DNA of 64,000 nucleotides from Vigna angularis. Taxonomy: Eukaryota > Streptophyta > Magnoliopsida > Fabales > Fabaceae. Where the stretch lies: NCBI RefSeq assembly GCF_016808095.1, contig NC_068980.1, positions 10,214,888 to 10,278,887 on the forward strand. Reading direction: 5' to 3'. Below are positions 37,801 to 51,000 of this stretch, piece by piece. A program made the position numbers and the translations under genes. The notes below the pieces were generated by a model, which worked only from the letters and a program-made list of their open reading frames with translations, made no database searches and was not told the DNA's origin. Position 1 is the first letter of the stretch; every line of letters begins with the position of its first letter.

Positions 37801-39545
37801 AAAAAGACCAGCACCATCAGCTGGGGGATGTAGAATTGAAGGATATGTGCGTGTTAAGAAGGTATACTTCTGTATGGTTAAATTAACCTACTGCAATGTA
37901 AAAAAACTCCAGTACTTTCGTGTTTTAAGTGCGAGGATGAACTAACATTCACAATGCTCTGGAAATAACTGACACATTAGGTCCTACCTAGTTTTTAAAT
38001 TGTCTTTTTGCCTTTAATAGAAGCTATTGTTTTTAATATTGAAATAATAAAAAATTGTACAGGGGATATGACCTCCTGTTCTTTTAAAAAATATACATAT
38101 ATTATGCTGAAACATAAGCTATTTTGCTCTCTGCAGGTTCCTGGAAACTTAATCATCTCAGCTAGATCCGATGCCCATTCCTTTGATGCTTCCCAAATGA
38201 ACATGTCACATGTCATAAACCACTTATCTTTTGGAAGGAAAGTGTCACCTAGGGTTATGAGTGATGTGAAGCGCTTGATACCTTACGTAGGTAGCAGTCA
38301 TGACAGGCTGAATGGCCTGTCATTTATCAACACACGGGATTTAGGAGCAAATGTTACTGTAAGTTAATAGTTAAATAAAAATCCCTACCTCGTTAACTTT
38401 TTTATTTGAGAATGTGACTTTTTATGGTTTGTATCAGCATATTTGATTATTAATGTAGAAGTTATATAGACCTGCATCTGCCAGAGTAAGATGCGGTAGA
38501 TATAGGTTGCCCAGGGCGTGATGAAGTTCTATTCATTTTTTAGACTATAATACATATTGTTCCCTATAAATTGCATTCCAGCATTTCTCCTTCACTCATA
38601 ATCTGGAATTTTTTTATACACTACTGACTGCTGCTAGACTTCTAGAATAAAATATACAGAAATAAATAAAAGCTTTACTCTCCTATGCATGGTGAAGTTA
38701 TATCATTGATTTCTAAAGGGCTCTAATCTTTAACCTTCTTAACTCTTTGTTTTGCTATCTAAAATGTGGGAACTTGTTGAACGTATATGTGTTTGAATTT
38801 TTGCATGCATCTGTAATCTGTGAAGCATCCAAAAGGATAACAAATGAAAAAAAAAAGCAATATGGAGGTGGAGGCAATAAATCCATTTACAAGTTCCTTC
38901 ATTAGTTGTTAATATCCTCAGAGATAACACAACTTCTAATAGAATCTAATCTTTTGGTGACTTTAGACATGGTTATTACCTTCATGGATGTTTGATAACT
39001 ACAGAAAATATGAGCGCATTTCCGATGCTTGGAGATTGATTTACACATTTATCTGATATCTGTGGCTACAGATGGAGCATTACCTTCAGGTAGTTAAAAC
39101 AGAGGTGATAACAAGAAAAGATTATAAATTAGTTGAGGAGTATGAGTATACAGCGCACAGCAGTGTTGCACAGAGTTTACACATTCCTGTTGCCAAGTTC
39201 CATCTTGAGCTCTCCCCCATGCAGGTCTGCAAATGGAGATTATGGATTTGATTAAGTTTCCGCTTTCTTTACAAGTTTAGTTGGTTTACATGATATTTTT
39301 TTGTGAGCAGGTCTTAATAACAGAAAATCCGAAGTCCTTTTCTCACTTCCTTACGAATGTCTGTGCTATTATTGGGGGTGTTTTCACGGTTTGTATCTCA
39401 TATTGTGGTTCAGCCCCTGTATTGTGCTCTATTGGTATGGTTGACGAGTCTTCTCTGTGGTTTTCAGGTTGCTGGAATTTTGGACTCCATTTTGCACAAC
39501 ACTATTAGACTAATGAAAAAAGTTGAGCTTGGCAAAAATTTTTGA
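31847..39545 (+). CDS. PDIL5-4: Protein disulfide isomerase-like 5-4 type (PDI-C), 480 aa, complete
   Basis: Seen: 15 coding exons at 31847-31887, 33203-33293, 33434-33528, 34091-34148, 34779-34963, 35112-35169, 35580-35620, 35711-35785, 37000-37056, 37508-37574, 37718-37861, 38137-38358, 39072-39224, 39311-39388 and 39468-39545. All have GT-AG borders and matching phases; the total is 1,443 bases. Domain order: N-terminal membrane segment (about residues 28-46), a single thioredoxin domain (about 140-260) with active site C170-Y-W-S173, an ERV/ERGIC-like lumenal region (about 290-440), and a second membrane segment (about 442-466). Known: this architecture, including CYWS instead of CxxC, matches plant PDIL5-3/5-4, membrane proteins of the early secretory pathway related to ERGIC/Erv41-Erv46 cargo receptors. 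The length equals that of the Arabidopsis protein as I recall it. The single resolving-cysteine loss suggests a mixed-disulfide or chaperone role rather than full oxidoreduction. Confidence 0.92.
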
Positions 39546-40866
39546 TAGATAGCTGTTGACAATTTATTATAGCATAGGACTGTTGATTTCGCCAGATCCA
39601 CTTTAGCGAGGAGGTTTTTTGGCAGATTGTTATCTATGGATCCACCGTAAAGCATACAAATATAATATTGTTTAGTTTTTTATTCAGTTAAACGATAATT
39701 ACATGGATTGGGAACTCCATAAATACATCATGTATTTGCCTCCACTAATTTTTTGTACTGTTATGATGATAACTTAATGTTGCTATGATATTAGATTATT
39801 AATGATTTTGAATGTGAAATTGGGACTAAATTGATCAAATGTTTACCTAAATGGTTAAAATGAACAATTTGACTTGCACCCTGTGCCACCTAAGGGCGTG
39901 TTTTGGTTCTACAATATTAGAATACCTAATCTGAAGTTATGAAAAAATGTAATACTTATCCAAAAGTTCCATGCAAGACTACACACAGGACAGGCATAAA
40001 TTTACGACAGGGATTAATACATTATGTATTAACAATGTTATCACTTAAATGTTCTTTACTGTTTTCGAATGTTAAAATCTTGAGTAAACAGATATATTTC
40101 ATATTTTATCAAATTATAGAAATTCCATTTTTTTTAAATTTCAATAATTTTCTTTATTTTCAAAAACATTTCATTGTCATTCTCTTTTACATTACATAGG
40201 TCTTTAAGTTTATAAAAGAAATCAGTATAATGGTGAAAAAGAAAAGTGGAAGGGTGTGGAAGTCTGATTTGAAAAAATATTATAATATCATTATAATTTA
40301 TCTACAGTTTTTATCATTTTTCTTTAAATTTTTATTAGTTATTTTAAATAAAATTTAATTTAGCTATTTTTTTATTTATTTTGTATTTATTTTTATGAAA
40401 TAGTACTATAAATAAGTCTTTTAACTTTTATACTTTATTTATTCAAAATAAAACAACGTTAACTTAATAAATAAATTAATGAAAAAATATAAAGATGTGT
40501 TCTTTTAGGATCTCTTAAAACTCCAAAATAAACATCTCCATTAGATACAAACATAGCTATTCTTTATGACTACATTACAATTAAAAATAGCTATACTTTA
40601 TTTCAAGATCAACATGTATACATCATACTTTTACAACCATCAAATACAAGCACACAAAAGGGTACATGTTTTGTCAGCTTATTTTTCAGTTTTCACAAAC
40701 AAATATCAAATAGCATCCCAACTTTGGAACAAAGTTCAGTTTAATAACACTGGACTCAAAGTATATAGGAATCCATAAAAGAAAAAAAAAAGAATTTGTG
40801 GAAGAAAAAAAAAAGTACAACTAAAAAAATTATACTCAACCACTCATACAACATCATACACTCCAC
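39546..40866. other. Spacer between convergent genes
   Basis: Holds the 3' UTR of the PDI-like gene (first few hundred bases) and, towards 40866, the 3' UTR of the early nodulin-like gene on the other strand. No gene seen between them. Confidence 0.5.
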
Positions 40867-42099
40867 TTACAAAGAAAAAAACAGAACCGAGGCCATGAAT
40901 AATGCTCCAACAGAACCAGCAAAACTGACCAGGATTGAGGAAGCATCATTGTGAGGAGGAGAAGGAGGAGAAGGCTGATCAGAAACAGGAGCTGGAGCTG
41001 GAGCTGGTGTTTGGTTAGAGGGTGGAGATGGTGGAGAAGCAGCCTCTTGCTGAGGAGGTGCTGCCACCGGAGATGGAACTTGTTGCTGAGAAGGTGCTGG
41101 GGATGGAGCTACTGATTGTGTTGTAAACTGAGAAGGAGAAGGTGAAGGACTTGTTTGGTTGGTGTATGTGTTTTTGTTGTTCCTGTCGGCCAACACAATC
41201 ACCACCAGTTTCTCATTTTTGAGACAGTTGTTTTTGTTTCCACTGATGAAGTAGTGAGGCCCTGATTGGCTGAGCTTGATGACTGTGTGGCCGTCTGAGA
41301 ATTTTTCAGCGTATGCATCAGTGTTGCAACTCTCATAGTCTTTGCTGCTTACTTGAATCACTGAATCTTTGCCAGAAGGGTAATTGAACACTGCAATTGT
41401 AATTTGTGTAGTTGAAATATATAACTTCACCCTTTTCAATAACCAGCTACACCATATTTTTTAACTGAAATGATTGATTGTGTCATTTTACTTGTTGCAA
41501 TCATTTTAGTGTTGAAAAGGGATAGGTAGAACACAATGTTTGAATCCTTTGGATTAGTATAGCATTGTGGTTTAAAAGGCTTTTAAACTTCCAACAGGCA
41601 AAGTACAGTTTTATTTATCATAACAGAACTAGGAAGAAAGAAATTTATTGAAAATCATAACTTTTAGTAGGTCTCGTCTCATATTTAACAAGTCTCTCTT
41701 AAATGGTAGTTTTCAATAAACTTTAAGCAATATTAAAGTATGTGTTAACAAGATTACGTCACAAAAAGATAGTTTTTTTATCTCATTTGTATCAAAATTT
41801 CATTTAATTTAGACCTAGTTAAAAATGCTTCACTTGTTTCCCCTGCCTTCTTGGATTAAAGTTAAAACCAATGAAGACATGCATAAGATTAGAAACTTAC
41901 CTAAGGAGTCTCCTATTTGAAATCTGCTCTTTTGTGCCCATTGACTATAAGGGTTAGAATTGGGATCACTTGGCAGACTCCAACCCTTTTGGCCTCCGAC
42001 AATGAATTCATAGGCACGACAGTTGTGCAGCATCAGGAAGAGACAGAACAAGAGCAAGGCATGAAGCACTTCATTTGACCTTAAAATGATGGTAGCCAT
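40867..42099 (-). CDS. Early nodulin-like protein (phytocyanin domain, GPI-anchor type), 240 aa
   Basis: Seen: two exons, 42099-41901 and 41390-40867, joined in phase 1 across a 510-base intron, encoding 240 residues. Residues 1-29 form a signal peptide ending NCRA; YEFIVGGQKGW opens the phytocyanin domain (about 30-131). Cysteines 88 and 122 would form its disulfide. A Pro/Ser/Ala-rich linker (about 137-216) has AP and SP dipeptides typical of arabinogalactan glycosylation, and a hydrophobic tail (about 219-240) fits GPI-anchor processing. Known: ENODLs are cell-surface proteins that lack the type 1 copper ligands; here the usual His positions read SGKDSV and ISGNKNNC, so copper binding is not expected. 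The ATG at 42099 is preferred because it places the signal peptide first; an in-frame ATG at 42162 would add 21 residues. An exon-2-only start at 41439 lies in the intron and is rejected. Confidence 0.9.
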
Positions 42100-44208
42100 T
42101 GAGAACAGGCAAGTGGGTATTGCACAGCAAATGGTGGAAATGTTGGAGATAGAGGGATGCAATAAACTGGACCAACATCACGGTTTTTGTAGGCATCAGA
42201 TGCATGTAAACTTTACAAAATGTGGCAGTGAAGCTTTTGAAACTTTTTCTTATTCTCTGCCTCTTTGGGTTACTTTGATTCTGGAGCAAAGCATCAGTTC
42301 TCTTTCCTTGTTACGAGTTATTTCTTTCAATCTTTCATGTTAATGTATGAACGTGCATCCATTTATACTTTGCTTATTGGCATCCTACTTTTTTATGTAT
42401 AAAAATTCTAGAAAAGCTCCCATCATATGTCTTATTTCAATATAACAACTTCACGGAAATTATAATACAGTAATTAAGAGGATTATTGGCTAAGATTTGG
42501 TATTAATGAGTAATCAGGAACTTCTAAGATCATGTCTTTTTCAAAATAGTTAGAGGAAGAATGTGTAGCCTTTCAATTTTGGCAAAATTATCTAATTAGT
42601 ACAAATTTTTGTTTAAAATTATTGAAATTGTATAATTACCAATTTAATTCCCTAATATTACAATATTATCCTATGAATTTTAGAAAAAATGTACTTATTT
42701 TTATCATTCAATTTCAAACTATTATGTATGATAATTACCTTTTATTTTATAATAACACATAATCAATAATTAGTTAATTATTTAAAAAATATAAAAAAAA
42801 GTACATAAAAGTATATTTTATTTATATTTCTTAAATTAATATACTTTAAAAATAATATACACTTTTATAATACTAATATTTTATACACTACCATTTTATA
42901 AAATCATAGTATAGTTTCTGTCTTAGAAAGAATTGTCATAAAAGTTATATCAATACTTTTTATAATTAAATGATTATATAAATATGTGTAAAAATTAAAC
43001 AGATATTATATATAGTTTTACATAATTATACTTGTAAACAAATTAAATAATTACTCTTAATATTTTATTTCAAAGTTATAAAATATATAAGTGGACAAAA
43101 TTAAAGATTTTTGACATGTTTTAATATTATTAATAAATATTACGATCAAAGTTCTCAATATTATAAAAAAATATTGCAAACAAATATAATTGATACAACT
43201 ATAATTATAGTTCCTAACGTACACTAAAGAAACTTCGACTATATGATCATAAACTATTTTTAAAATCTTACTTGAGTTAAAATAGTTTATTTATGTTTCT
43301 ACTTTTTACATTATAATTTTTATCACTCAATATATAATATTCAATGTGTAGGATGACAAAAGAAAAATCGTAAGTATTGTAGATAAAATTTGTGATATAT
43401 TTTATTTAATTTAATTTAATTTAAAATAAAATTAATTTATATTTTATTAAATTTTAATTTATATTTAATTTAATTTAAATTAATTTTTGTAATTTTATTT
43501 CAATTTTATTTTTACAATGTATAAAAACTATATTTTTTAATATTTGCGGATATTCACTTATACATGCGGATTTTAAAATATTCGTGGATTCTTTTAAATA
43601 GGTACCCACATAAGTAGTGGACAAGTTACGGGTTGAATATTTATTTTGTAAGTCGAATTACGAATAGACACTATCCATATTTGATCCGATCCATTGTCAT
43701 TCCTAATGTTTAGACTTAATAATATCATATATTTTCTTTTTTAAGAAATTTTGCCATTATAGAATCATAACAATTTGGTTAGCATATTTCCATAATAACA
43801 CATTTTCATCCAAAGTAATTGTGTTATTAGAGAAAAAAAAATCTAATTCACATTAATATATTCTTCATTAATCTTAAAAATTGTACATAAAAAATGTCTT
43901 AACTATTAAACATTAAATGAAGATAAAAACATAACATTTAACTTAAATAAATAATCACAAACATATCTTTTAACAACAAATATACCATGTTTAGAAATAA
44001 TAACCTTATTGCACTAAAAAACAACTATATAACCTTGTTGAACAATAAGAAAGTACTTATAAGATTTTTTTAAGAAAAAATAAAAAACATGAAAATAAGA
44101 CAATTTCTAAAAAAATAACTGTAATTTCACTTGACTTTCTCTTAAAACATGTGTCATGCACCTATTTCCTATATTTACGATATATTAGCTTGTTTTATGA
44201 TATAGAAA

Positions 44209-44284
<76 letters not shown>

Positions 44285-46197
44285 TATCGGTATACATATG
44301 AACATTAGTCTTATAATTTATAAATTAATCATTTGAATTAAAAACAAAATTTAATATAGAACTAGTGACATTCTACTTTTCAGATGAAAAATTAAAGGAC
44401 TTAACACAATTAAACCATTAAGGAAACAATTTTTAAATTATAAAATTTATAAACATGATGTGGACTAAAATAATTCCTTTCAAACTCATAAATATGATAA
44501 AATTTAGATTTATTATCAATCATTTAAAATTAAATTATTTTTCCACATAAAATATCGAGATAAACTTCTTGTTTTTTTTTTTTTGCAAATGCATATTTTA
44601 TTGCAAGGATTTTCCATAACTCAATAACCCTTCTAGTTATAACGAATCATTTTATAAATGTTATCATACATAAACACTTAAAATATGTTCATATAAAATA
44701 TCTTAACCAAAAACATGTTCATATCACTTCATATAATAGAAAAATCAATAATTTTAGATATATCAAAAAATAATCTATTTTAGTGAGTCAAAATTTCATT
44801 TATTGTTGTTAGCGAGAAAAAGAATTCATTCATAAATTTCTTAGACTTAAATGAATTGTGACTTAAACATATCTATGACATATATTATATAATATTGTCT
44901 CTGACTAATAAGATAAGTACATGAATAAAAGAAGATTATCAAGTCTAACAAACAATAAATATAGATAAAATTATAAATGAAATTTTTTTTAGAAAGAACA
45001 AGGATTAAAATATGCAAAGTGTTGTTCTTAGAGAGAAAATGTTTCCACTACATAAGACAAAACAAAATAATATGTGTTTGTCTATCAAAATACAATAACC
45101 CATCGGATCGATAGAGTGTAACGAATAATATGTGAATCTTATAAATACTAATATTTTTATAATAGGAGTGAAAAACATTTTTTATGAGTTATTGAATTTA
45201 TAGGTTAAAGAGAGTAAATAATAATAAATTAAAATAAAATAGTATTAAATCTTATTAGACTAAAATAAATGTCATAAAGTTAAAAACTGTTTATCCATAA
45301 ATAACATTTATCCATAAAATTAAAAATTAATAGTTCTTGAAAATATGAGATAAAATTAATAGTTCATAAAAATATAAGTTTTCTTATAGATTTAGATTGA
45401 AAATATTAATTGGAAGTATTATGTTAGTGGACAAAGTTAAACCCACGATCTCTTCGACCTTTTCTTATGACTTTACAATCTTACAACTCCTTCATAATAT
45501 GAGTATCAGGGTAGGATAATTTATTTATTTTTAAATTATATTAAATATTACCAATATATAATTCATTTCATTATTATTAATATTTCCTTAATTTCTCTTG
45601 TTTAGAACTTTTTGCTATATTAGGTTTTGCTTTTGTGATTTTAGAAAAAAAAATTGTTTGTGGAATAAACTATTATTAGATGAAATGGAACATAAGTTTG
45701 GCTATGTGATTAAGGCAATTTTGGTGCCCGTAAAAAGCTTAAGAAAGAGTTGTCTTTTTTTAAAAGACTTAAACTTGATTCAACGGGTATCATGAAGATA
45801 ATTGTTTTTCAACTTTAAAATGGTGTTGTTTTGTTTGGAGGACATGGATGTTAAATTCAATTAATTATTACAAAATTGTATTGGTTTTGTAATAATTAAT
45901 TTATAAGTTGTTGAGTGTTGTATATTATATAAGGAGTCATTTAATCAAGAGTGAGACATTATACTTACTAATTTGATAACTTTAGTAGATTCTAATATGC
46001 CAGATATGAAATTATAATTACATTTGAGAGTACTCTCAAAACACTAAAATAAAGAACATAACTTATAAAAAATCAACGGTAGTAAATTGAGTGAAGAGAA
46101 AGTTCAATCTCAACACCTTAATCAACATCACTTATCTTCATCTTTATTCAAACTTGTTTTAAAAAATGTCAAACCTTTATTATTGAGTTATTACTAA
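42100..46197. other. Early nodulin-like gene promoter and long AT-rich spacer
   Basis: The first 300 bases or so (to about 42340) are less AT-rich and probably hold the leader and promoter of the minus-strand gene. Beyond that the DNA is AT-rich, with a (TA)n run at 44213-44282. A patch near 43540-43690 (TGCGGATATTCAC, GATCCGATCCATTGTCATTCC) resembles a dispersed plant repeat I cannot name. No gene is supported. Confidence 0.5.
44213..44282. repeat. (TA)n microsatellite
   Basis: About 34 uninterrupted TA units, creating a false Ile/Tyr-repeat frame. Confidence 0.95.
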
Positions 46198-46227
46198 CAC
46201 TAGTAAAAAAAGTAGATTTAACTTCGC

Positions 46228-46830
46228 CCATTACGCTTCGGTTTTGTCAAAACCGAAGCGTATTCCAACGCGGTGGCATTTCTGTAATTCTGAATGATCT
46301 TATATGCCTCGGTTCGAACATAACCGAAGCCTACTCTCCATACTGCCTCGGTTCGTCGAGGCAACCGAAGCATATACGTTTAAGAAAATTACACATTTAG
46401 ACGTTTCAACTGCTCACTTTTTTAGGACAACGATACTGCCTCGGTTAGCACTTCCAACCGAGGCAGTATACCCTGCTTTTCCTGCCACGTTGCCCTCCTG
46501 CCACTGACAACCTTTTCGAAACAGTGCTATGGCCTCGGTTAGTACTAAGAACCGAGGTCGTATCGATGTCTGATCATCTGACTTCTTCTGACCACTTCTG
46601 ACCACTGTGAACTGCTTCTTCTGAATGTCCCTTCAGTTTATCAGGCTACTGCCTCGGTTGCTAGAAACCGAAGCCGTAGAGGACTTTCCGCCTCGGGTTG
46701 GCGGAAAACCGAGGCATATAGCCAAATTTATTTTCAAAAATTGAATTTATTGGAATGTTTATGCCGCGGTCTGGCATATAACTGAAGCCGTAGAGTCCTT
46801 TCTGACTCGGTTTTTTGGTTAACCGAGGTA
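46228..46830. repeat. Left subterminal palindrome array of the large CACTA element
   Basis: Eight quasi-palindromes of about 30 bases, each a CCTCGGTT half, a 3-12 base loop and an AACCGAGG half. They lie near 46228, 46303, 46342, 46437, 46531, 46650, 46690 and 46802. Several are preceded by TATGCC or TACTGCC. Subterminal repeats are where the second element-encoded protein (TnpA in En/Spm) binds. Confidence 0.9.
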
Positions 46831-48080
46831 AATTCCGTTTTATATTTTCCCAGGCAACGCTTCTTCTTCTTCACGCGAGTTTCGTTCTTCACTCACTGTT
46901 CCTCTTCCACTGCGATTTCGTTGCCGCCACTCCCCCTCCGCGGTCTTGCTTTCGTTTGCTCTCCTTCTCCGGCCTCAACCGTCCACGACAGTGTCCTCTC
47001 ACTGTGCGCTACCTCCGACAACGCTGCCACCTCCGAGAACGCTGCTGCCTCCGACGACGTTGCCGCCTCCCTGCTGCCTCCGACGACGCTGCTGCCTGCG
47101 CCGGTCACACTCCGTCACTGCAGCCGCCACCGGTCACAGTTTGCCACCGTGCCTCAATCGTCCGCTTGCATTTCTTACGCGCATTTCACAGTTAGTTGAA
47201 TATATTCGACTTTGGTAGTAAATTTACTATTTGATTGATAATAATGGATGAGAGATTGATATATTGGCCATAGTAGCAATTATAGAATTATTTGATAATA
47301 AAATTTTGGTATTTGTTTGATAATAATTGTTGTGAGATGTTATAGTGGTGATGAATAGAATTAGAATTAGAATTATTAATAAAATTAGAAATAGAATTAT
47401 ATAGTTATTTGATTATAAAGTTTTGATATTTGTTTGATAATTGTTGTTGGGATATTGATATATTTGTTATTGTTATTTGATGATTACATTGGTATAATGG
47501 TTATTGTATTAAATTGGTTGATTTGTTGATTAGATAAAGTTTAAGGTTGGAAATCATGAGTTGTTTGCTTCAATATATTGTTTGTTGTTGTAATTTAGCC
47601 TTAGTTTCCCGTTTGAGATTCAATACAAAAATTATTTACTATCTCCAGACTTTTTGAACAAATGTACTTTTTACAAATGAAAATAAAGGAGATGGTAATA
47701 ATAATTTACAAGTATTGAATCTTGAATTGTCCGGTTGGACAGTTTAAGAAGAGTAATAACTTTTTCATAGTTTATTATAACATATCAATTTTAATATACA
47801 TGTCTTAAATTTCATGAAAATTTGTCGTTGTGTTTTGTATTGATCTTCGGGTGCATATTTGATTGTGACTTATAATCACTTTCATTTCGTGTAACCTGAA
47901 GACCAATGCGAAATGCTGGCAAAATTTCGTGAAATTTAAGATATGTTGTTTAAAATTGATATGTTTAATAAACTAAAAAAAGTGAATCTTCTTGAATGGG
48001 ATAGGGTCGAACCTTGAATACAAACACGATCAAAGTGATCATTCAAGATTATTGAAATTGTGTAAACAATTTCAGTAAAC
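46831..48080 (+). promoter_or_regulatory. Leader and promoter region of the CACTA genes
   Basis: A GC-rich stretch at about 46850-47190 rich in CTGCCTCCGACGACG-like units is followed by AT-rich DNA up to the transposase ATG. A CAG acceptor lies at 48072-48074, seven bases before the ATG. A leader intron from a donor near 47190 (CACA|GTTAGT) to that acceptor is likely. The plus-strand frames in the GC-rich part are repetitive Pro/Ala/Ser strings and are taken as leader, not protein. Confidence 0.4.
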
Positions 48081-51000
48081 ATGGGTACGGATAGAGGGTG
48101 GATTAATTTACCCCGCATCAGCACTGAGTACGAGAAAGGGGTAGAAGACTTTATAGAGTTTGCGCAACGTAATGCGAGTACAAGTGGTGATGATGAAGTC
48201 AAGTTCAGATGTCCGTGTGTGAACTGTTTAAATGGGAGGAAGTTGAACGCAACTGATATTAGGGAACATCTTATCTGTGATGGTTTCATACGAAGTTATA
48301 CAACATGGATATGGCACGGCGAATTAACAGACTTTCCAACTGTCTCTCCAACTGAAAATGTTTATGATTCCACAATGGATATGGTAGATGAAGCAGAACA
48401 AGACAACTTAGAGGACATGATCCGCGATGTTGGCGCAGAAGCTTTTTCCCAAGCGCATGTGTATGAAACGATGTCCACTGATGCGGAGACTCCTTTGTAT
48501 ACGGGTTCAACTAAGTTCACACGGTTGTCAGCAGTGTTAAGGCTGATGAATTTAAAGGCGAGCAATGGATGGAGTGATAAGAGTTTTACAGAATTGTTGT
48601 CGTTGTTGAATGAAATGCTGCCAGATGGAAATACGTTACCTAATCGTAATTATGATGCCAAAAAAATTCTTTGTCCGATGGGTATGGAATATAAACGGAT
48701 ACATGCATGTCCGAATGATTGCATATTATATAGGAATGAGAATGAAGTTTTGATAAAGTGTCCAAAATGTGGGTTATCACGATACAAGTCGAAAAACGGT
48801 GAAGAAGGTGGCATCACAGAAAAGAATGGTTCTGCTTTGAAAGTAGTTTGGTACCTTCCACTAGTTGCTAGACTTAAGCGTTTGTTTGCAAATCCCAAAG
48901 ACGCTAAAAACCTAAGATGGCATGCAGATGAGAGAACAACTGATGGGATGCTTCGTCATCCGGCTGATTCCAAGCAATGGAAAATTATTGATCAAGAATT
49001 CCCCCAATTTGGTGAAGAATGTAGAAATCTTAGGTTTGGCTTAGCTACTGATGGAATGAATCCATTTGGTAATTTAAGTACCAATCACAGTTGTTGGCCC
49101 GTTATCCTGATAATTTACAACTTATCTCCTGGATTGTGCATGAAAAGAAAGTACATGATGTTGTCAATGTTGATATCTGGTCCAAAGCAGCCTGGAAATG
49201 ACATCGATGTTTATCTAAGGCCACTAGTTGAAGACTTGAAGTTGTTGTGGGTTGATGGGGTTGAAATATTTGATGCCTTTGCTTCAGAAACTTTCATGAT
49301 GCATGCCATGTTATTTTGCACCATTAATGACTTCCCAGCTTATGGTAATTTGTCGGGGTACAGTGTGAAGGGTCATAAAGCATGTCCTATTTGTGAAGAA
49401 AACACTGCAGCTCAACAATTAAAACACGGAAGGAAGACAGTGTATATGCGTCATCGGCAATTTTTACAATCTAATCATCCATATCGAAGGTTAAAGAAAG
49501 CATTCAATGGAGAACAAGAGAAAGACAATGCACCCATTCCACTTACTGGACTTGAAGTTGTTGAGAAAGTTAATAAAGTACATCATCAATTTGGGAAAAC
49601 GTCGAAGAAGTCTTCTGTAGCGACCCCTTGGAAGAAGAAATCAATATTCTTTGATCTTCCATATTGGTCAAAGTTAGATGTTAGACATTGCATAGATGTC
49701 ATGCATGTTGAGAAAAATGTTTGTGATAGCTTGATTGGTACACTACTAAACATCCAGGGAAAAACAAAAGATGGAGTGAATGCACGTTTGGATTTGGTTG
49801 ACATGAAGATCCGAGAAGAATTGGCACCAAGAGAGATTGGTAAACGTACTTATTTGCCCCCTGCATGTTACACAATGTCCAAACAAGAGAAGATAAGTTT
49901 TTGTCTTTGTTTAAAGAGTATCAAGGTACCACAAGGATACTCTTCAAATATCAAGAGCTTAGTGTCAATGCAGGACTTAAAGCTTGTTGGACTGAAGTCT
50001 CACGATTGCCACGTCTTAATGCAACAGTTGTTACCAGTGGCAATTCGTGGAATTTTGCCCAAAAAAGTTAGGCTGACGATAACTCGATTGTGCTCATTTT
50101 TCTCATCAATTTGTAGTAAAGTCATCGATCCTACAAAGTTAGATGAACTTCAAAACGAAATTATCATCATCTTGTGTCAACTAGAAATGTTTTTCCCTCC
50201 ATCCTTTTTTGACATCATGGTGCATTTACTTGTTCATTTGGTCAGAGAAATAAAGTTGTGTGGACCAGTATACTTAAGATGGATGTACCCTATTGAGCGT
50301 TATATGAAGATTTTGAAAGGGTACGTCAAAAATCAATATCGTCCAGAAGGTTCGATGATTGAAAGATATATTGCTGAAGAAAGTATTGAGTTTTGCTCTG
50401 AGTATATGGCTAAAGCAAATCCGATAGGAGTCCCTCGGACATCATGGTTGAGTAGATATTCTACAAGTAAAAGCATCCGAGGTGTGAATGTGGTGACGAA
50501 AAGTCGTGAAGAATTGATGCAAGCACATCTATACATATTAAACAACACAGATGAAGTAATCCCATTTTTGGAAGCTCACAAAGTCGTTGTAAGGGACAAG
50601 TATCCACGACAATCAGAGAAATGGCAGTTGATGGAGCATAACAGAACATTCTTGTCCTGGTTCAAATCTGAAGTTTCGAAAGAATCACGGTCCTCTGAGA
50701 CTTTGTTCTGGTTAGCAAATGGCTTGAAGTTTGATGTTGTATGTTGTACAGGATATGAAATTAATAATTGCACATTCTATACGAAAACTTTGGATGATAA
50801 AAGCACAGTTCAAAATAGTGGCGTCAGTCTAGAAGCTGAGTCGCTGCAGTTTTCCACATCCAAAGATCAAAATCCTGTAGTTGGTTCCATGAGATACTAT
50901 GGTAGAATTGAAGAGATATTTGAAGTTGATTACACTAAGTTTTCCGTTGCACTCTTCAAATGTAAGTGGGTAGACAATAAGAGTGGTGTCAAAATAGATG

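Noticed and set aside
46815..47218. Overlapping Pro/Ala/Ser/Arg-rich frames of 90-126 codons
   Set aside because: GC-rich transposon leader with low-complexity triplet-like repeats; three frames are open at once, which points to composition.
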